This document shows positions 14,665-22,196 of a DNA stretch of 27,815 bases, in pieces (positions within the stretch are counted from its first letter, which is position 1; every line of letters starts with the position of its first letter). A program made the translations under genes and the position numbers. The notes beneath the pieces were generated by a model. It was not told where the DNA came from, ran no database searches, and saw only the letters and a list, made by a program, of their open reading frames with translations. This stretch comes from a virus, in IMG/VR virus record IMGVR_UViG_3300042542_001474, positions 1-27,815 of that record; one strand, given 5' to 3'.

Positions 14665-15200
14665 AATTTAATGTTTAAAAAATCAGTTATTTTCTTACAG
14701 GATTCTATTTGTTGATATATTTTCATTTCCCAGTCAAAGCAATCTTGAATACGTTCTTCTATCATATCACAGATTTCAATAATTTGTTCTTTAGTGAGAG
14801 TATAGTACTTGTTAAAAGATTTATAGTTGACTGTATCTAGATTACTCAATTTCTTAATAAAAAGTGAATATCTAGTTTTTTCATCAGCAGTAAATTTTAT
14901 TCCTTGATATTCAATTCCATCTAGTATTTTTTCTTTTTTGAAATTAGAAACTAACTTCTTAAAAGTATTTTTATTCAACTCCAAATTTTCCGAACTAGAA
15001 TGATAGTCATTCAAAGAAGGTGAATTCAGTTTTATCCATCCGTAATGTTCATACCCTGCCCACTTGAAGTCACTAAGTTGTTCGTCAGTTAAACCAGAAA
15101 GACCAGCAATATTTTTCCAGTTTTCTGGAAGTTTTTGTATCTTATCAATGATTATTTTTTGACGAGTATCAACTAAAACATAAAGTTCATCAAGATTCAT
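14661..15200 (-). CDS. Putative tail-fibre assembly protein, DUF4376-like (179 aa)
   Basis: Residues about 95-174 follow the DUF4376 pattern: GIEYQGIKFTADEKTRYSLF, then a variable part, then a Lys-Phe-Asn-Lys strand, a 'TLTKEQIIEICD' helix, and a final helix ending in 'IYQQIESCKKITDF'. DUF4376 occurs in phage tail-fibre assembly chaperones and fibre-tip proteins. The N-terminal part (ELYVLVDTRQKIIIDKIQKL, then GLTDEQLSDFKWAG) resembles the start of such proteins. Position between fibre genes supports a fibre role. It couples to the sulfotransferase by ATGA and overlaps the upstream gene by 11 nt. The gene is AT-rich. Confidence 0.6.
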   Translation of the reverse strand: MNLDELYVLVDTRQKIIIDKIQKLPENWKNIAGLSGLTDEQLSDFKWAGYEHYGWIKLNSPSLNDYHSSSENLELNKNTFKKLVSNFKKEKILDGIEYQGIKFTADEKTRYSLFIKKLSNLDTVNYKSFNKYYTLTKEQIIEICDMIEERIQDCFDWEMKIYQQIESCKKITDFLNIKL

Positions 15201-15630
15201 CTTTTGATTCGTTAAGCAGTTTATCTTTACTTTCTTCTATTGCTTTTATATTCTTTTCTCTAATCTCTGTTAATTTTTCCCTTTGTTCGTCGTCAAGTTG
15301 CCAAGGAGCTGTTCCCAACCAATGAGATTCACTTGGAATTGTAGTATCCCAAGATCTCCAGGTACTAAAATCTTGTTTGGGACGCATAGCAATTTGTAGA
15401 CCACATGCAGCAGCAAGTTGCTCCATAACTTCAACTGCTTCAACAGGATGTAAAATATACCAAAGATTGGAAAAGTCTCCTCTCATGTTGACTTCAATTA
15501 GTCCACCAGTACATGTTCCAACAGAAAGAGATCTTGCTCTGGTTTGATTTTGTTTTAAACCAGCAAGCTCATTGTTTTCATATTCTGCATGTATTTGTTT
15601 TCTTGTTTTGGAAATTTTTTTCTGTGCCAT
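15190..15630 (-). CDS. Conserved-looking fibre-region protein (146 aa)
   Basis: MAQKKISKTRKQIHAEYENN opens a basic helix, followed by a beta-rich middle (RSLSVGTCTGGLIEVNMRGD, NLWYILHPVEAVEVMEQLA) and a charged helical C-terminus (EKLTEIREKNIKAIEESKDK). The HPVEAVEVMEQLAAACGLQI segment looks like an amphipathic helix with a small-residue face. I do not recognise the family. It sits among fibre genes and has a late-like promoter (15654-15661) before it. It is likely structural or an assembly factor. Confidence 0.7.
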   Translation of the reverse strand: MAQKKISKTRKQIHAEYENNELAGLKQNQTRARSLSVGTCTGGLIEVNMRGDFSNLWYILHPVEAVEVMEQLAAACGLQIAMRPKQDFSTWRSWDTTIPSESHWLGTAPWQLDDEQREKLTEIREKNIKAIEESKDKLLNESKDES

Positions 15631-15653
15631 AATCTAAAATTATTGTTTCTGCT

Positions 15654-15661
15654 AATTTATA
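15654..15661 (-). promoter_or_regulatory. Late-like promoter (TATAAATT)
   Basis: ATATATAAATTAGC on the minus strand, 24 nt upstream of the ATG at 15630, differing from TATAAATA at the last base. The TAA stop of the upstream gene (15659-15657) lies inside it. Confidence 0.45.
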
Positions 15662-16013
15662 TATTGTCACTTTTCCAAGTTGGAATCCAACAAGTATTTT
15701 CATCATCATACCGATACATTTTACCATCATTTTTCAAATCATATTCTAATGATGGATCTGGTTTCCAACTCCACGATGTTTGGTCTAAAAGATAAGTTGG
15801 ATCTGGTTGAGGTGGAATAAAGGCATTTAAATTTTCATCTAAACTATATCCAATAGACGCTTCATTTAAAATTAAAGAATTTTCTGATCCATATTCAATA
15901 ATACCGTAAGGTTCTAAAGAACTTCCAATTTCGGTTAAAATACCAACAGACACTATACAATTGACTACTATGTTATTCCTATCTAAGAAAGCATATTTCG
16001 TAAATGTGTCCAT
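15657..16013 (-). CDS. Small fibre-associated protein (118 aa)
   Basis: The start is ATG 16013-16011 (MDTFTKYAFLDRNNIVVNCI), forming TAATG with the stop of the glycine-rich gene; the longer frame begins with TTG. The pattern 'YAFLDRNNIVVNCIVSV', an aromatic-proline stretch (AFIPPQPDPTYLLDQTSWSW) and an ending of 'GKMYRYDDENTCWIPTW' is one I know from small cyanophage fibre-region proteins, with two Trp/Pro-rich beta motifs. It probably decorates or caps a fibre. Function by context only. Confidence 0.7.
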   Translation of the reverse strand: MDTFTKYAFLDRNNIVVNCIVSVGILTEIGSSLEPYGIIEYGSENSLILNEASIGYSLDENLNAFIPPQPDPTYLLDQTSWSWKPDPSLEYDLKNDGKMYRYDDENTCWIPTWKSDNI

Positions 16014-16873
16014 TATTGTGTGTTCCAAGAAATGGTTATGAATCCTCCAGATCCAACAGTGATTGGATAAGAAGTTGCGGGAGTTACAGATACTCCTGGA
16101 GAAGTTGATGGAGATCCTGCAGATCCACTATTTCCTGGTCCTGATGAACCAGGGGCTCCAGGATTTCCAACATTAGCGCCGCCACCACCACCGCCAGATC
16201 CCATATTATTAGCTACCCCAGCGCGACCTGGTCTTACATTTCCACCGGCTCCGCCGTTTCCACCGCTAGCCGCACTTCCTGCGCCTCCATTTCCTCCAAC
16301 AGAGCTACCTGTGTTTTTTGGTCGGTTGGTTCCTGGATTACCTCCGGGGTTTCCTCCAGCCCCGTTTGGACCGCCATAGTTGGCGCCACCGCCGCCGCTG
16401 CCGCCGTTGCCGCCTCCGCCTCCAGTACCTGCTGTTCCTGGATTAGCAGTTCCCCCATTTCCACCAGCACCTCCAGGAAAACTAACTCCTAAAGCTGAAG
16501 AACTTTGTCCAGAAGTTCCTGTATTTCCAGCAGTTCCAGGATTTGCAGCACCAGGATTACCTGCAGCCCCTGATCCTCCAGAATTTCCTCTATATCCTGA
16601 ACTGCCTCCACCCCCGCCAGTTCCTGGGTTTCCTGGAGAACCACCATTGTGGTTTGGTGAGCTACCTCCACCTCCGCCACCACCACTAGTTCCAGAATTT
16701 CCTGGGCCGCCAGTGCCTGCTGTTCCAGAATTTCCTGGACTTCCTGTTCCACCTTGTCCCTGAACAGTTACTTGAACCAGTCTATTTGGAGAAGTCCAAT
16801 TTCCTGGAGAATTAAAAGTTACACTTCCGGCAATTTGTTGGGATGAAGAAAGTCTTCTAGAATTGGCAGTCAT
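16013..16873 (-). CDS. Glycine-rich, collagen-like putative adhesin (286 aa)
   Basis: A short beta-type N-terminal cap (SVTFNSPGNWTSPNRLVQVT) leads into about 200 residues dominated by Gly with Ser, Asn, Thr, Ala and Pro: patches such as GSPGNSGTAG, GNPGAANPGTAG and poly-Gly runs. A C-terminal strand set (YPITVGSGGFITISW) closes it, as in phage glycine-rich tip domains. Similar Gly-rich regions form polyglycine-II bundles in the receptor-binding gp38 adhesins of T-even phages. Some stretches keep collagen-like Gly-X-Y spacing. It lies 4 nt after a prolyl-hydroxylase-like oxygenase gene. It is probably a receptor-binding or fibre-tip protein; I am confident about the composition and moderately so about the role. 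Confidence 0.75.
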   Translation of the reverse strand: MTANSRRLSSSQQIAGSVTFNSPGNWTSPNRLVQVTVQGQGGTGSPGNSGTAGTGGPGNSGTSGGGGGGGSSPNHNGGSPGNPGTGGGGGSSGYRGNSGGSGAAGNPGAANPGTAGNTGTSGQSSSALGVSFPGGAGGNGGTANPGTAGTGGGGGNGGSGGGGANYGGPNGAGGNPGGNPGTNRPKNTGSSVGGNGGAGSAASGGNGGAGGNVRPGRAGVANNMGSGGGGGGANVGNPGAPGSSGPGNSGSAGSPSTSPGVSVTPATSYPITVGSGGFITISWNTQ

Positions 16874-16876
16874 ACT

Positions 16877-17467
16877 TCATTCTATGTAAAACCATCCAGT
16901 CACTATGTATTTAGATTTGTCACCATGAACTACGTTACCTCTATGAGTATGTGTAAATGATGCTGGCCAAATTACCATTGTGTTTTCTTTTGGGGGTATT
17001 CTAATTCTTTGATATAAAAACTCTGTTTCTCCTGCTTCTTCTATATCATTCAAATAAGCGATATATACTAAACATCTTGCTGCATCAGCATCTGGACTTT
17101 GTTCTGCGTGCCATCTATGATACCCACCACCAGGAACAGTTTTTTGCATTTTAAGATGGGTACATCTCAAATCATAATCTCTTAGAATATCATATTCATT
17201 TACATAATCATTAAAACATTTTTGTAGTCCATTTACAAATACATCTACTACAGATTCATTATTAAAAAAATCCATAGGATTAGTTTTAATATTCATAAAG
17301 TAGTGATAATCGTCTTTCGCAGTTTTTAGTGCATTTTCATATGTTTGTCTATTGCCACAAGCACCAGAAACTAGTAATCTTTCAAATTCATCAATTAAAT
17401 GACTACAAAATCCATCAGGAAATACATCATGATACATTCCAATAAAATTGTTATATTTTGAATCCAT
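16877..17467 (-). CDS. Prolyl-4-hydroxylase-like 2OG-Fe(II) oxygenase (196 aa)
   Basis: The C-terminal half has the P4Hc-type oxygenase core: GGGYHRWHAEQSP with His120 and Glu122 (an HxE variant of the HxD metal triad), a glycine-rich turn (EEAGETEFLYQ), a distal histidine in ASFTHTHRGN (His173 or His175), and Lys184/186 before YIVTGWFYIE for 2-oxoglutarate binding. The family hydroxylates proline or other residues and needs Fe(II), O2 and 2-oxoglutarate. HxE instead of HxD is uncommon but occurs in active enzymes. It stands directly before the Gly/Pro-rich collagen-like gene. Family confident, substrate inferred only. Confidence 0.88.
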   Translation of the reverse strand: MDSKYNNFIGMYHDVFPDGFCSHLIDEFERLLVSGACGNRQTYENALKTAKDDYHYFMNIKTNPMDFFNNESVVDVFVNGLQKCFNDYVNEYDILRDYDLRCTHLKMQKTVPGGGYHRWHAEQSPDADAARCLVYIAYLNDIEEAGETEFLYQRIRIPPKENTMVIWPASFTHTHRGNVVHGDKSKYIVTGWFYIE

Positions 17468-17471
17468 AATA

Positions 17472-17852
17472 TCAATAGTTGTATTGTGCTAGATTACCAT
17501 ACCAGGTTGATCCAGAGTTTACAGTGAAAAAAGTATAAACATCAGTTTTATTTGCTGATGTAGTTCTAGTGGGAATTGATCCAGATGGCCAAATTACTGC
17601 TGCTGGCCAAGTAATTGTTCTACCACCGGTGCCATCATTTGTAAGAACTAAAGTAAAAGCAAAAGCATTGGTAGTAGGATTTGAAAAAGAAAAAGTGCAA
17701 CTACCTGTAAGAGTAGCAGTTATAAAATTTCCGAGAGACAAATCTAAAGTTGCAGAGGTTCCAGTGTTACCAAGCGAATTTAACGTATCGCCATATTGCT
17801 TTAAACCTCTGTTATTATCAATTATTGTGGTTCCAGAAATTTGAAATGCCAT
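17472..17852 (-). CDS. Small fibre-like structural protein (126 aa)
   Basis: MAFQISGTTIIDNNRGLKQY opens a product that is almost entirely beta: TATLDLSLGNFITATLTGSC, then FTLVLTNDGTGGRTITWPAA, ending SGSTWYGNLAQYNY. This resembles the tip or shaft modules of cyanophage fibre proteins. It is 4 nt before the oxygenase gene and 7 nt after the S74 fibre gene. No enzymatic motif. Probably a virion fibre component. Confidence 0.75.
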   Translation of the reverse strand: MAFQISGTTIIDNNRGLKQYGDTLNSLGNTGTSATLDLSLGNFITATLTGSCTFSFSNPTTNAFAFTLVLTNDGTGGRTITWPAAVIWPSGSIPTRTTSANKTDVYTFFTVNSGSTWYGNLAQYNY

Positions 17853-17859
17853 TTTATTT

Positions 17860-18513
17860 TTATTTATTGACCTGTTTTTTGAGCTCGTCTATTTGCTGTT
17901 GTTGCTCTTTAATTGCTTCTATCAGTAATCCAATCAAACCATCATAATTAACTGTCTTAAAGTTTTCAGTTTCATTTACAAGTTCTGGAAATACTTTTTC
18001 AACTTCTTGTGCTATTACACCAACAGAAGGTCTATTATCTTTTTTCCAGTTGAAAGTTATACCATTAAGTTGAAGTAACTTGGATAATGGTGAAAGAATT
18101 GGTTTGATATTGGTTTTCAGATTGATATCTGATGTTGAGTTAAAGTCTGTTGCTGTAATAGTTCCAGCACTAAAATTGCCAGATCCATCACGAGCAACTA
18201 TTGCGCCGCCAGTGTTAGAACTTGTTGCATTGCTTGTAACAGTGAACGTAACTGCGGAAGCATTATTGTATGTTGCAATACCAGATAATCCAGTCCCAGA
18301 AGTATTAAGTGTTAATATGTTGTTCAGAGTTCCATTAAAGGTATTTGCGGAAGCATACGTTGTAGAGTCAATAGAACCATCTGCTTTTAAGAATTGACTT
18401 GAAGTTCCGCCAGATTTTACAATTTTAGGAGTTTCGATACTTCCATAGGCATATATGTTTTCAAAAATAGAATTACCAGATTGTGTTTTTTGCTGATCAA
18501 ATGGTAGTGCCAT
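17860..18513 (-). CDS. Tail fibre with C-terminal S74 chaperone domain (217 aa)
   Basis: The N-terminal half (MALPFDQQKTQSGNSIFENI, then FLKADGSIDSTTYASANTF) is a short fibre shaft of Gly/Ser/Thr/Asn beta repeats. From residue 126, TSDINLKTNI starts a Peptidase_S74 intramolecular chaperone with Ser128 as nucleophile and Lys133, followed by VGVIAQEVEKVFPELV and a coiled-coil tail rich in Q and K (EQQQQIDELKKQ). The domain drives trimerisation and then is cleaved off. It is clearly related to the S74 end of the 1762-residue protein. Complete and intact. Confidence 0.9.
   Translation of the reverse strand: MALPFDQQKTQSGNSIFENIYAYGSIETPKIVKSGGTSSQFLKADGSIDSTTYASANTFNGTLNNILTLNTSGTGLSGIATYNNASAVTFTVTSNATSSNTGGAIVARDGSGNFSAGTITATDFNSTSDINLKTNIKPILSPLSKLLQLNGITFNWKKDNRPSVGVIAQEVEKVFPELVNETENFKTVNYDGLIGLLIEAIKEQQQQIDELKKQVNK
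17861..17868 (-). promoter_or_regulatory. Possible late promoter (AATAAATA), very close to the start
   Basis: CAATAAATAAAAATAAA on the minus strand matches the late core and its TAA is the stop of the S74 fibre gene (17862-17860). The ATG at 17852 is only 9 nt away, so a transcript from it would be nearly leaderless, and there is no SD. It may be chance in an AT-rich linker. Confidence 0.35.
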
Positions 18514-18517
18514 ATTT

Positions 18518-19063
18518 TTATCCCAGTAGTCCTAGAGAAACACCCTTGACGAGATCTGTAACCTTATCGGTCACATAACTTCCAGCAAATGCCTTAAAAA
18601 TATTACTTGTTCCCAGAAGGTCTGACATATTACCTTCCGAAGAAAGAATATTAGTCTCATTACCAATAATGTCTATCTGACTTGTTCTTCCTTCTTCTTC
18701 ATAACCAATACGAATCTTACGAGATTGAAGAACTAGTTCATCAGCAGCTTCAAGAACAATCTGCTTTCCTTTAATTCTAATAAATCCAGTATCGGCATTC
18801 ATTGCCAGGTCGCCCTTATGAGCAACCAACATATAACTCACATCACCTTCACTGTTCTTGACGCCACACTCAACCTGAAGTGTTTTTTCGGCATAGTGAC
18901 GAGAAAGACCACTCTGATAAAGTCCTTGATTATACTTTATACCAGACTCATTTTGTGCCTGTATAGTGTAAGAAGTTTTTCCAGCAACTCCTACTTGAGA
19001 TCCACCCGTTTCAAGAAACAGATTTGGTCCAAATACATCTATAGATCTTGCTTCTTGCGTCAT
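18518..19063 (-). CDS. Putative baseplate/spike-associated protein (181 aa)
   Basis: I start it at ATG 19063-19061 (MTQEARSIDVFGPNLFLETG), overlapping the TGA of the 735-residue gene as ATGA; the longer frame starts with TTG. The middle is regularly beta: VSYMLVAHKGDLAMNADTG, then FIRIKGKQIVLEAADELVLQ and SRKIRIGYEEEGR. Strands of this length and spacing resemble the triple-stranded beta-helix spikes of T4-type tails. The C-terminus is helical. With gp5-like and hub genes nearby, a role in the spike or baseplate is plausible, but no specific homologue is recognised. Confidence 0.65.
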   Translation of the reverse strand: MTQEARSIDVFGPNLFLETGGSQVGVAGKTSYTIQAQNESGIKYNQGLYQSGLSRHYAEKTLQVECGVKNSEGDVSYMLVAHKGDLAMNADTGFIRIKGKQIVLEAADELVLQSRKIRIGYEEEGRTSQIDIIGNETNILSSEGNMSDLLGTSNIFKAFAGSYVTDKVTDLVKGVSLGLLG

Positions 19064-21267
19064 AATACACAATCAATAACTCTTACGACCTCTGTTTGTG
19101 GTCTTTGTGTAGTCGTCATAACAGGTCGCAGGATTGCTCCAGAACCAGTTAGTGTCCTAATATTTAGTTCTGGCAGGGACTGATAGGTGCTCTGCTTTCT
19201 AATCTCAACTGTTGATACTCTACCACCACTGAATGTAACCTTAACATCGTCATTCTCAACTACATCATTATCAGCATATCCACTACCAGGATTCTCAATT
19301 ACCACAGTACCAATATAAGATTCTTCTGGTGCTTCTGCTGGATAGTTTTCACCTTCACTGAATACAACGACAGATGTCACCTGACCATAGGTTGGTGAAT
19401 TTTGATTTGTATCAATGATTGCTCTACCATAGGCACCATATCCCTGCTCACACCCATCACTAAAGGCAACAAATGGAGCATCTGTATATCCTTCTCCAGG
19501 TCTTGTGATGTTTACACCGATGATACTTGCGGTCTTCTGAACTCCACCAAAAATATCATCTTTGTCTATCTTATTAATGAAGTTGCCAAGAATAACCTGT
19601 CCAGACGCACCAGCACCACCACCACCGAAGAATTCAACTTTAGGCGCTCCACACTTAAAGATGTTTCCAGTATTACATGGTGGTAGTTCTGAACCAGAGT
19701 CACCAACGGTCTCACCAAAGATAGACCATTTTCCATACTGTCTTTGGAAGTCACCAATAAGATTTCCAGCACCTTCAGACAGTGAATAATCAAGTGCCTT
19801 ATCTAGTAAGTCTTTCTGTTGAGTATTGTCCTTATCCTTTTGAACACCCTTATCAATCACATACTTATAAGTTGTTGGGCACTTCTTCTTCTCACCGCAT
19901 TTGAATAGATTGGCAATCTTACGAATCGTATTAATTCCTTTCAAAATTGCGTCTCGTAGATTAAACACCACTCCAATAATTTTTGAGATTGGTCCAAGAA
20001 GTGGTCCAATGAAAGAATCAATAAGACCAGTAATCTTTGATGTAAGTGCTCCAATGAATTCTTGTACGGCACAGACAGGAACATTGAGAACATTCTTGAC
20101 CATACTGACAATCATATCCTCAATCATACCAACCAATGCGTCTGATATTTTGGCAACCAGACATTTAATTGCGTCAAATAATTTCTTGGAGAAATTTAGT
20201 ATCTCTGATTGAACACCAATCACTTTTGCTAAAGCTTCAATTGGATTGGAAATGGCATTAAAGATCTTTTGAGCAATACCAGCAAGACCTCCATTAATCC
20301 ATTTGACCAGTGCTTTTGTCACCGTGTTCATGATCTGCCCAATAAACTGTTTGGAAGCAGTTCCAATCAAATCAACAACTGATTTGATTTCTCCAGGTAG
20401 ATTTAGAACAAAATTACCAGCTTTTGTAATCTTTTTAAAGAAGTTTTGGAGGAATGATTCAACTTGGGCAAAGAAGTTATTTTTACAAGGATCAGCAAGA
20501 ATAACAGAATTGCCTGTGGTTTCTGATGCTGGATCAACATCTGGTTTTTTTCTTCTCTTCCATTCTTCTTGCCTCTGTTGCCATGCTACAAATTCTTCTG
20601 CCGAAAACTTATCCTTCTCTTCCTTTGTATATGGTTCTACACTTCCAAATTGATCTGGATATTGTTTTTTAAGAAAATCAATTGTACTTTCCCACTCTGG
20701 TGGATTGTCTTCTATTAATTGAGTAAAAGATTCAATCTGATCTTTTGTCAGTTCTTCTGCTTTTGGTATTGGACTCTCTGTTGCTTCTTGTCCTGGTTGT
20801 GGTGTTTCTGCTTGTCCTGGTTGCGGTGTTTCTGCTTGTCCTGGTTGCGGTGTTTGTGTTGTAGGTGGTGGAGTTGGTGTTCTTCTTGGAGTTGTAGTGG
20901 GTCCAACAGGACTTCCTTTTTTAAATTCTCCAAGATATTCTACTTTAATATTATTTAAAACACCAGGACGCAATGTTCCTGTTGGTGATAATGATCTAAA
21001 AGATGCTTGACTTAAATCAATTACTCTCCCAGGTTTTAGTGATCCTACATCATTGAGTTTTACTAAAATTGATTTTCTTGTATCTAGATTTGTAACACGG
21101 GCATATCCAAGTTGTTTTGTTTTTTCCGGAACACCAAACTGATTTCTAATGTCTATTTGAATCGCTGCGCTATATTCTTCAGTATTGAAACGATCACCTT
21201 GTGAAGTTCTATTGCCCTGAAAACCAGGACCATAATAAGTTGCCTGACCTTTTACGAAATCTGCCAT
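19060..21267 (-). CDS. Large tail/baseplate protein with N-terminal RlpA-like barrel (735 aa)
   Basis: Residues 5-112 follow the RlpA/double-psi beta-barrel pattern: ATYYGPGFQGNRTSQGDRF, a central ARVTNLDTRKSILVKLNDVG and RVIDLSQASFRSL. Asp73 and Asp84 of the barrel are kept, but the TAAHRTLP block of active RlpA is changed (SAAIQIDIR), so activity is uncertain. A Pro/Thr linker with three AETPQPGQ repeats follows (about 137-160). Residues 250-470 are helical with many hydrophobic, Gly/Ile/Val-rich stretches and 'CLVAK', 'CAVQEFIGAL', 'FKCGEKKKCP' cysteines. The C-terminus is beta-rich with GEGYT and GSGYADN turns. SD AGGAGG and a late promoter lie upstream. It sits between the gp5-like and spike-like genes, so a baseplate hub or wedge role fits. 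Confidence 0.75.
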   Translation of the reverse strand: MADFVKGQATYYGPGFQGNRTSQGDRFNTEEYSAAIQIDIRNQFGVPEKTKQLGYARVTNLDTRKSILVKLNDVGSLKPGRVIDLSQASFRSLSPTGTLRPGVLNNIKVEYLGEFKKGSPVGPTTTPRRTPTPPPTTQTPQPGQAETPQPGQAETPQPGQEATESPIPKAEELTKDQIESFTQLIEDNPPEWESTIDFLKKQYPDQFGSVEPYTKEEKDKFSAEEFVAWQQRQEEWKRRKKPDVDPASETTGNSVILADPCKNNFFAQVESFLQNFFKKITKAGNFVLNLPGEIKSVVDLIGTASKQFIGQIMNTVTKALVKWINGGLAGIAQKIFNAISNPIEALAKVIGVQSEILNFSKKLFDAIKCLVAKISDALVGMIEDMIVSMVKNVLNVPVCAVQEFIGALTSKITGLIDSFIGPLLGPISKIIGVVFNLRDAILKGINTIRKIANLFKCGEKKKCPTTYKYVIDKGVQKDKDNTQQKDLLDKALDYSLSEGAGNLIGDFQRQYGKWSIFGETVGDSGSELPPCNTGNIFKCGAPKVEFFGGGGAGASGQVILGNFINKIDKDDIFGGVQKTASIIGVNITRPGEGYTDAPFVAFSDGCEQGYGAYGRAIIDTNQNSPTYGQVTSVVVFSEGENYPAEAPEESYIGTVVIENPGSGYADNDVVENDDVKVTFSGGRVSTVEIRKQSTYQSLPELNIRTLTGSGAILRPVMTTTQRPQTEVVRVIDCVL
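20787..20858 (-). repeat. Three tandem 24-bp repeats (AETPQPGQ linker)
   Basis: Units at 20787-20810, 20811-20834 and 20835-20858 differ by only one or two bases. On the minus strand each encodes AETPQPGQ in the proline-rich linker of the 735-residue protein. Whole-codon units mean copy number can change without breaking the frame. Confidence 0.9.
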
Positions 21268-21291
21268 TATACTGTTACCTCCTTGTTCTGA

Positions 21292-21299
21292 TATTTATT
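21292..21299 (-). promoter_or_regulatory. T4-type late promoter (AATAAATA)
   Basis: GTAATAAATATC on the minus strand, 25 nt before the ATG of the 735-residue gene; AAGGAGG lies between them as a strong SD. Confidence 0.65.
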
Positions 21300-21301
21300 A
21301 C

Positions 21302-22195
21302 TCACCAAAGATTTCCAGTTTCTGTCGGAGTAGGTAATTCGGCAGCGGGATTGTATATCTTTGCTTTTGCAGGATCATATGTAACTGGTTTATCAAATTT
21401 TGTTCCACCCGTTCTGGCATCGGCAGGTTGAAGTTCTTGTCCTGCCGAATAATACCCAACTCCATTCCACCTATATCCTTTATCATTATATAACTTTCCA
21501 TCTGGTGGTGTAAAAGTTGGACTTCCAGTGCGAGTTGTTCCAGTTTGAAGCATTGGTGGATCAGAATTATTCAAACGATTGTAAAGTGATGCCGAAACTG
21601 AATTTTTTATTGGTGTTGGTGGAGGTGTGACTGCTGCGACTTTGTTTTCTGTTTTGGGATCTATTCCCATCTGTTTTTGTAACTGTTCCTTTGGAGTTTG
21701 TCTTTGCTGATTGGTTCCGTTATTATTTGTCTGTGGTTTTAATTGTGGAGTGCTTGGACCGTCATTCTCGTTTGCCTCTTGATTCTTAAGCAATCCTGGT
21801 TTTAGAGTATTGGTAAATCCAGACTTTGGATCAAACTTTCCAGATCCACCGTACTTAATACCAGATGTTCTTGGAAAGGCACCAATGATTAATGGGATTT
21901 CTGCGTTTGCTCCCATGTAAATTCCAAATACTACATCACCTTGAGAATATCTTGCCGATCTATATCTACCACCGCCACCTGTACCATCAGATGCCGAAAG
22001 TAAAGATATGGCATAAACTGTATTTTCATCAGTAACTTCATCACTGTTGGGATAGTATCCCATAATACGAACTTTATATCTCCATCCCCAACCAAAACCA
22101 GATACTTGTTCCTTTTGGGAATTAAATGGGACTATAATTCCAGTCCAAAAAGAAGATGAATTCTTACCAAAAAATCCTATGTTGTCTATTGCCAT
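21302..22195 (-). CDS. gp5-like baseplate hub OB-fold protein, no lysozyme (297 aa)
   Basis: Residues about 15-110 form an OB-type barrel as in T4 gp5 (SFWTGIIVPFNSQKEQ, YKVRIMGYYPNSDEVT, then SQGDVVFGIYMGANAEIPLI, IGAFPRT). In T4 the barrel joins the gp27 hub to the tail lysozyme and spike. Here the length (297 versus 575 for T4 gp5) leaves no room for the lysozyme and beta-helix; after the barrel the chain is Pro/Gln/Asn/Thr-rich and low complexity (NNNGTNQQRQTPKEQLQKQ), ending in a tail with PDGKLYNDKGYRW. It follows the gp27-like gene with a 1-nt gap. The homology is by pattern; the gp5 name is not certain enough to give as a symbol. Confidence 0.72.
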   Translation of the reverse strand: MAIDNIGFFGKNSSSFWTGIIVPFNSQKEQVSGFGWGWRYKVRIMGYYPNSDEVTDENTVYAISLLSASDGTGGGGRYRSARYSQGDVVFGIYMGANAEIPLIIGAFPRTSGIKYGGSGKFDPKSGFTNTLKPGLLKNQEANENDGPSTPQLKPQTNNNGTNQQRQTPKEQLQKQMGIDPKTENKVAAVTPPPTPIKNSVSASLYNRLNNSDPPMLQTGTTRTGSPTFTPPDGKLYNDKGYRWNGVGYYSAGQELQPADARTGGTKFDKPVTYDPAKAKIYNPAAELPTPTETGNLW

Positions 22196-22196
22196 T

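Noticed and set aside
16380-16763. Plus-strand proline-rich open frame (APPPPLPP-type, 127 aa)
   Set aside because: It is the antisense of the glycine-rich gene; Gly codons read backwards give Pro. No SD or promoter on that strand.
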